A DNA stretch of 64,000 bases, taken from contig JASBNA010000005.1 of assembly GCA_038087015.1 (NCBI GenBank), positions 1,364,001 to 1,428,000 on the forward strand. The letters are read 5' to 3'. Of this stretch, positions 61,018 to 64,000 are shown piece after piece; positions within the stretch are counted from its first letter, which is position 1, and each line of letters opens with the position of its first letter. The translations under genes and the position numbers were made by a program. The stretch comes from Cerrena zonata (taxonomy: Eukaryota > Basidiomycota > Agaricomycetes > Polyporales > Cerrenaceae). Below the pieces are notes generated by a model that saw nothing but the letters and a program-made list of their open reading frames with translations, was not told where the DNA came from and made no database searches.

Positions 61018-62551
61018 TTAGTGAAAGTGAGGTACGGCAGACCAGGACCAGTCGATGTCCGTATATACACTCGCAGGAAGACTCCAAAAGGAAAGCCCGA
61101 TGAGGATAAAAATACCAACACGAGACACACAAAATAGAAAGGCTACAATAGCTGTCAGGAAAAACAACCGGTTCCCGATATTTTTGAATCGATCTTCGAT
61201 GAAGGCGATGACGGTTGCAAATATCGTGAGGATGATTTGTATAAGACAGCAGGCACGCCAGAGCCATTGACCTGTGGTGATAATGAAGAGCGTGTTCCAG
61301 AGTGGGATGGCGTGGATAAAGCCGACTATAGCACCTGCGAGTCCGGCGATGTAACATCCCACTGGACACATATCTATGGGTCAGACATATTTTACCATAG
61401 CGCAGTATAGACTCACATGGCCAGGCTTTCTTTGGATTAAAGAAGGCTCGATTGAGAGGTGTATACCGAGCCTTTTCATCCAATTTTTGGGGTAGACTTA
61501 GGCTAGGAATATGTTCTTTCTCTTCATCTGTGATTGGAACACGACTATAAAGCGCATCATCCAAGGACACACAGGAAACAGCAGTTGCGTTTGTGGGTGC
61601 TCGTTCCCATTCCACAGCGTCTGCAAGTACTGTGTGCCGAGAAACCCATAGTCCATCTCGTACGATGACCCGTTCTTTAACGTCGTACGGCTTGTGTAAC
61701 CAACAACTATATGTGATTACGGTGCAGGCGATATACGCACAGGTTGCGACTTCGAGCTCTGAAATCCCGCGCCTCTCCGCCAGTCGTACGACACACTGGA
61801 TGAAAAACCAGGACGCTTGACACACGGTGAACAGCTTCACAACCGTGTCCTGCTTAGATCGGTCGTTAACATCCTTCTCGATACCAACGGCGTCGAGCTC
61901 GAGTCCTTTCCCCTCATCCTTCCGCTTTACCAAAGTCTCATCTAACCATTTGAGAAACCGACGTCCATCTTCCAAGTGTGTGCCATCCTCCATCTCAAAC
62001 CCACCCATATCAGCAAAGAATGCGAGCCTTGAGGTCCACTTCCGTTGTCCACGAGCGCGCATGGCCAATAGGGTATCCTTGGCACTGGCCTTTTCTATCA
62101 CGGCAATGAAGACGACGAGCTCTGGCGCAAAGATGTTGAACAACATCCACAGTGTACGTCGAAAGAGCGATGTTGCTGTGAATCGACAAACATAGCCGAA
62201 ACATTTTAAAAGGAACTGGAATATTACGCCTCGTTTCTCGTTCTTCTTCTGCAGTCCCTCCAGAAATTGTTTCGACTTCGAGTCATCAGGGACGTCCACA
62301 TGTACCGAGACGTACACGCAGGTAAATACAGTCGATAAACATGTCCAGATGAGGTCCATCGTACCTCGCGAGTCTGGACCTGAGACATAGCTGAGTCGTT
62401 TATCTGATGGCGAGAAATGTGTGGTATGGCCAAGGTGAAGGGTGATGACAATCAGGATAACGGCGAGGGGGATGGATACTGCGCCAAGTATGAAGAAATA
62501 TAGAATGACAAATTCCTGCTCTTTTCCAAGAAAACCAGAGCCGGGTGCCAT
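61018..62551 (-). CDS. Multi-pass membrane protein of an Agaricomycete family
   Basis: Two exons joined by a 46-base-range GT-AG intron near 61417-61373. The ATG at 62551 is preferred because the upstream candidate is GTG. Membrane stretches are visible: FVILYFFILGAVSIPLAVILIVI at the start, a segment IWTCLSTVFTCVYVSVHV, then, after a long soluble middle (EMEDGTHLEDGRRFLKWLDETL), segments near KLFTVCQASWFFIQC and ACTVITYSC, and in exon 2 CYIAGLAGAIVGFIHAIPL, LIQIILTIFATVIAFI and FFLTAIVAFLFC. The block D-[IL]-I-W-T-C-L-S-T-V-F near the N-terminus is a signature of a large, uncharacterised mushroom family of membrane proteins. Function unknown. It lies antisense between fragments of the MYND family. 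Confidence 0.8.
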
Positions 62552-63226
62552 AGTCACAATATTTTCCAGCTGGATTCTATCCGGTCTGAAGAATAAGAGC
62601 TGGGGGAAGGCAGGTTACGCTACCCATCGAGTCAGAGTCAAGTGCTGTTAAACCAAACCTAACGTCGGCATCGTGGTAGTAGTGAGGCTCATATAATCAA
62701 TGTGCTAGGTTGAGTGGGTATGAATGTGATCTTTCTGTATTAAGAAGCCTAAGAAGGTCATTTGGGGTGTCTAAGTTAAGTCACGAATCAATGACTCCAA
62801 CAGATAAAGTTTGCATGGAAGCGGATTTACAGCGCACTTACGGAAGTACAGTGACCTTGTTATAGCAGATATTGGGCATGTTTTGGGTATATCCAGCACG
62901 GAATAATGCCCAAGGAATAGAATCTGTCCCTATGTAAGTGATTGAAGGTAAGCACTGAGTACTACTATCGCAACTAAGACGCAAAACGTTATTACTAGAA
63001 GAAAAAGGGGGAAGTAATCTTAGCTACCACAGTAATGGATTAATTTTCTTAACCGGGACATACCACACACAAAGTTACTCAAGGTATGTTTAGTCAGAAG
63101 TTACGGTAAAGATGTATAGAGATCAGACTTAGGATTCGATGCAGCGGGCCATGATCAAAAGAATAGGACCGTGACCGTGACAGAGACGCCACGTTGTTTT
63201 CTAGTTATAGCTGATTCATGTCATAG
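62552..63226. other. Intergenic, membrane-protein promoter side
   Basis: No gene seen. The upstream exons expected for a complete MYND copy E are absent from this stretch. Confidence 0.5.
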
Positions 63227-63701
63227 TGCAAATTGAAAGAGACGGGCGTTCGATTCCGACGCTGCGTGGACTGTCAAACAGTTTATTGCAGTATAAGTTG
63301 TCAGAAACGCGACTGGAATGCCCACTGGTCACCTTGTCAGGATGACAAGAAAATATACGCAGGGGAGTTTACCCATCATGCATCGTCTAATGCTTCCTTA
63401 CGTCTTCACAGATAGTGATATATTATACATTTCGAGAAGCGACCTAAAGTATCTCAAAAGGCTCATTGCTTTTCGATTGTCGCCCGATCTCCTAGGCCCT
63501 GATAACTTCCGTATCCTTGAAAACTCTGAACGGCAAAGAGTCTGTGTAGAATTTAATTTTGTCGATCTACGACAACGCTTTACGATTACGACCGTTGACG
63601 ATTGTCCTGCTGGAATTCAGATAGTGGCTAGAGTCCCTCGAGGAGGCCAACTCGAAGTTGTGATGAACCTAGAAACTACATTACGAGATCTCAGGGGGTA
63701 G
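63227..63701 (+). pseudogene. MYND family 3' fragment, copy E
   Basis: Starts at a splice acceptor (CATAG at 63222-63226) directly before the first zinc cysteine, as in copies A and B. It encodes the finger (FRRCVDCQTVYCSISCQKRDW, HWSPC), the block RSDLKYLKRLIAFRL and the beta-rich tail, stopping at TAG near 63699. The donor that should end the finger exon (GCAG followed by GT in copy B) reads GCAG/GGG here, so splicing to the next exon is probably lost. The helical N-terminal two thirds of the protein are missing. Most likely a 3' fragment left by duplication. Confidence 0.7.
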
Positions 63702-64000
63702 ACATAATACTGATTACTTACAGTAAATAGAAACCCATTGAAATTTCTTTAGTCATACGTATCGATATAAGGAACTATATCTTGTGTTGAAGGTCAATGT
63801 TTCGGCTCTCAACCTCTGAGAGAGAAGGCCAAGCTCGAAGTCCGATTTATTGAAATCACTTTCCTTTCGGTGCGAAGAAACATAGTGAGTCTTATTCGCT
63901 ATGTCGTGCCCCATTTATCAACGAAAGCGTTCAGTTTTCTTTGTACCCTACTATTCAGTTCAAAGCTCTGCGATCCGGCCAGGGTAAGCAATATACCACC

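Noticed and set aside
1..64000. CRISPR arrays, bacterial operons, riboswitches or prophage
   Set aside because: The window is fungal nuclear DNA with spliced genes; no regularly spaced repeats or bacterial gene order were seen.

Overview
This is nuclear DNA from a filamentous basidiomycete, most likely an Agaricomycete. Nearly every gene is split by short GT-AG introns of about 50-60 bases. The gene content also fits: two cytochrome P450s, a lineage-expanded MYND zinc-finger family, flavocytochrome b2-like enzymes with peroxisomal tails, a four-RRM Nrd1-type protein and a complete fungal eIF4G. No species can be named from the sequence alone.

Layout. 1-6.1 kb: a P450 cut by the left edge and a fungal Trk potassium transporter. 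6.4-7.0 kb: a 431-bp hAT-type MITE and a tRNA-Gln with an intron. 7.1-8.3 kb: a membrane-anchored GT8 glycosyltransferase. 9.7-13.5 kb: two adenylate-forming enzymes arranged tail to tail. 14.0-17.0 kb: a monoacylglycerol-lipase-like hydrolase ending in SKL, divergent from a carnosine N-methyltransferase. 17.2-27.2 kb: two hypothetical proteins, a secreted metallophosphatase/5'-nucleotidase, coatomer zeta, a NIF3/CutA-like protein and a DCG1-type racemase. 27.9-32.0 kb: two MYND proteins. 33.7-42.7 kb: Nrd1-like RNA-binding protein and eIF4G. 43.3-52.3 kb: two flavocytochrome b2/glyoxylate-dehydrogenase-like enzymes flanking an isocitrate lyase/PEP mutase family enzyme. 55.6-57.9 kb: a second P450. 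58.7-63.7 kb: three decayed MYND relatives around an unrelated multi-pass membrane protein.

The most interesting functional grouping is 43.3-52.3 kb. Both flavocytochromes start directly at the cytochrome b5 domain, lack a mitochondrial presequence and end in Ser-Lys-Leu. Between them lies an enzyme of the superfamily that contains oxaloacetate acetylhydrolase. Together they look like an oxalate/glyoxylate metabolism cluster with a peroxisomal arm; this is an inference from homology and C-termini.

Quality notes. Single-base frame breaks occur in the Trk gene (two) and in eIF4G (one). Because eIF4G is essential, residual assembly indels are a serious possibility. The MYND copy at 58.7 kb is different: it carries three larger frame-breaking indels and a lost splice donor, so it is a genuine pseudogene. 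Several intergenic stretches of 1-3 kb hold no gene I can support.
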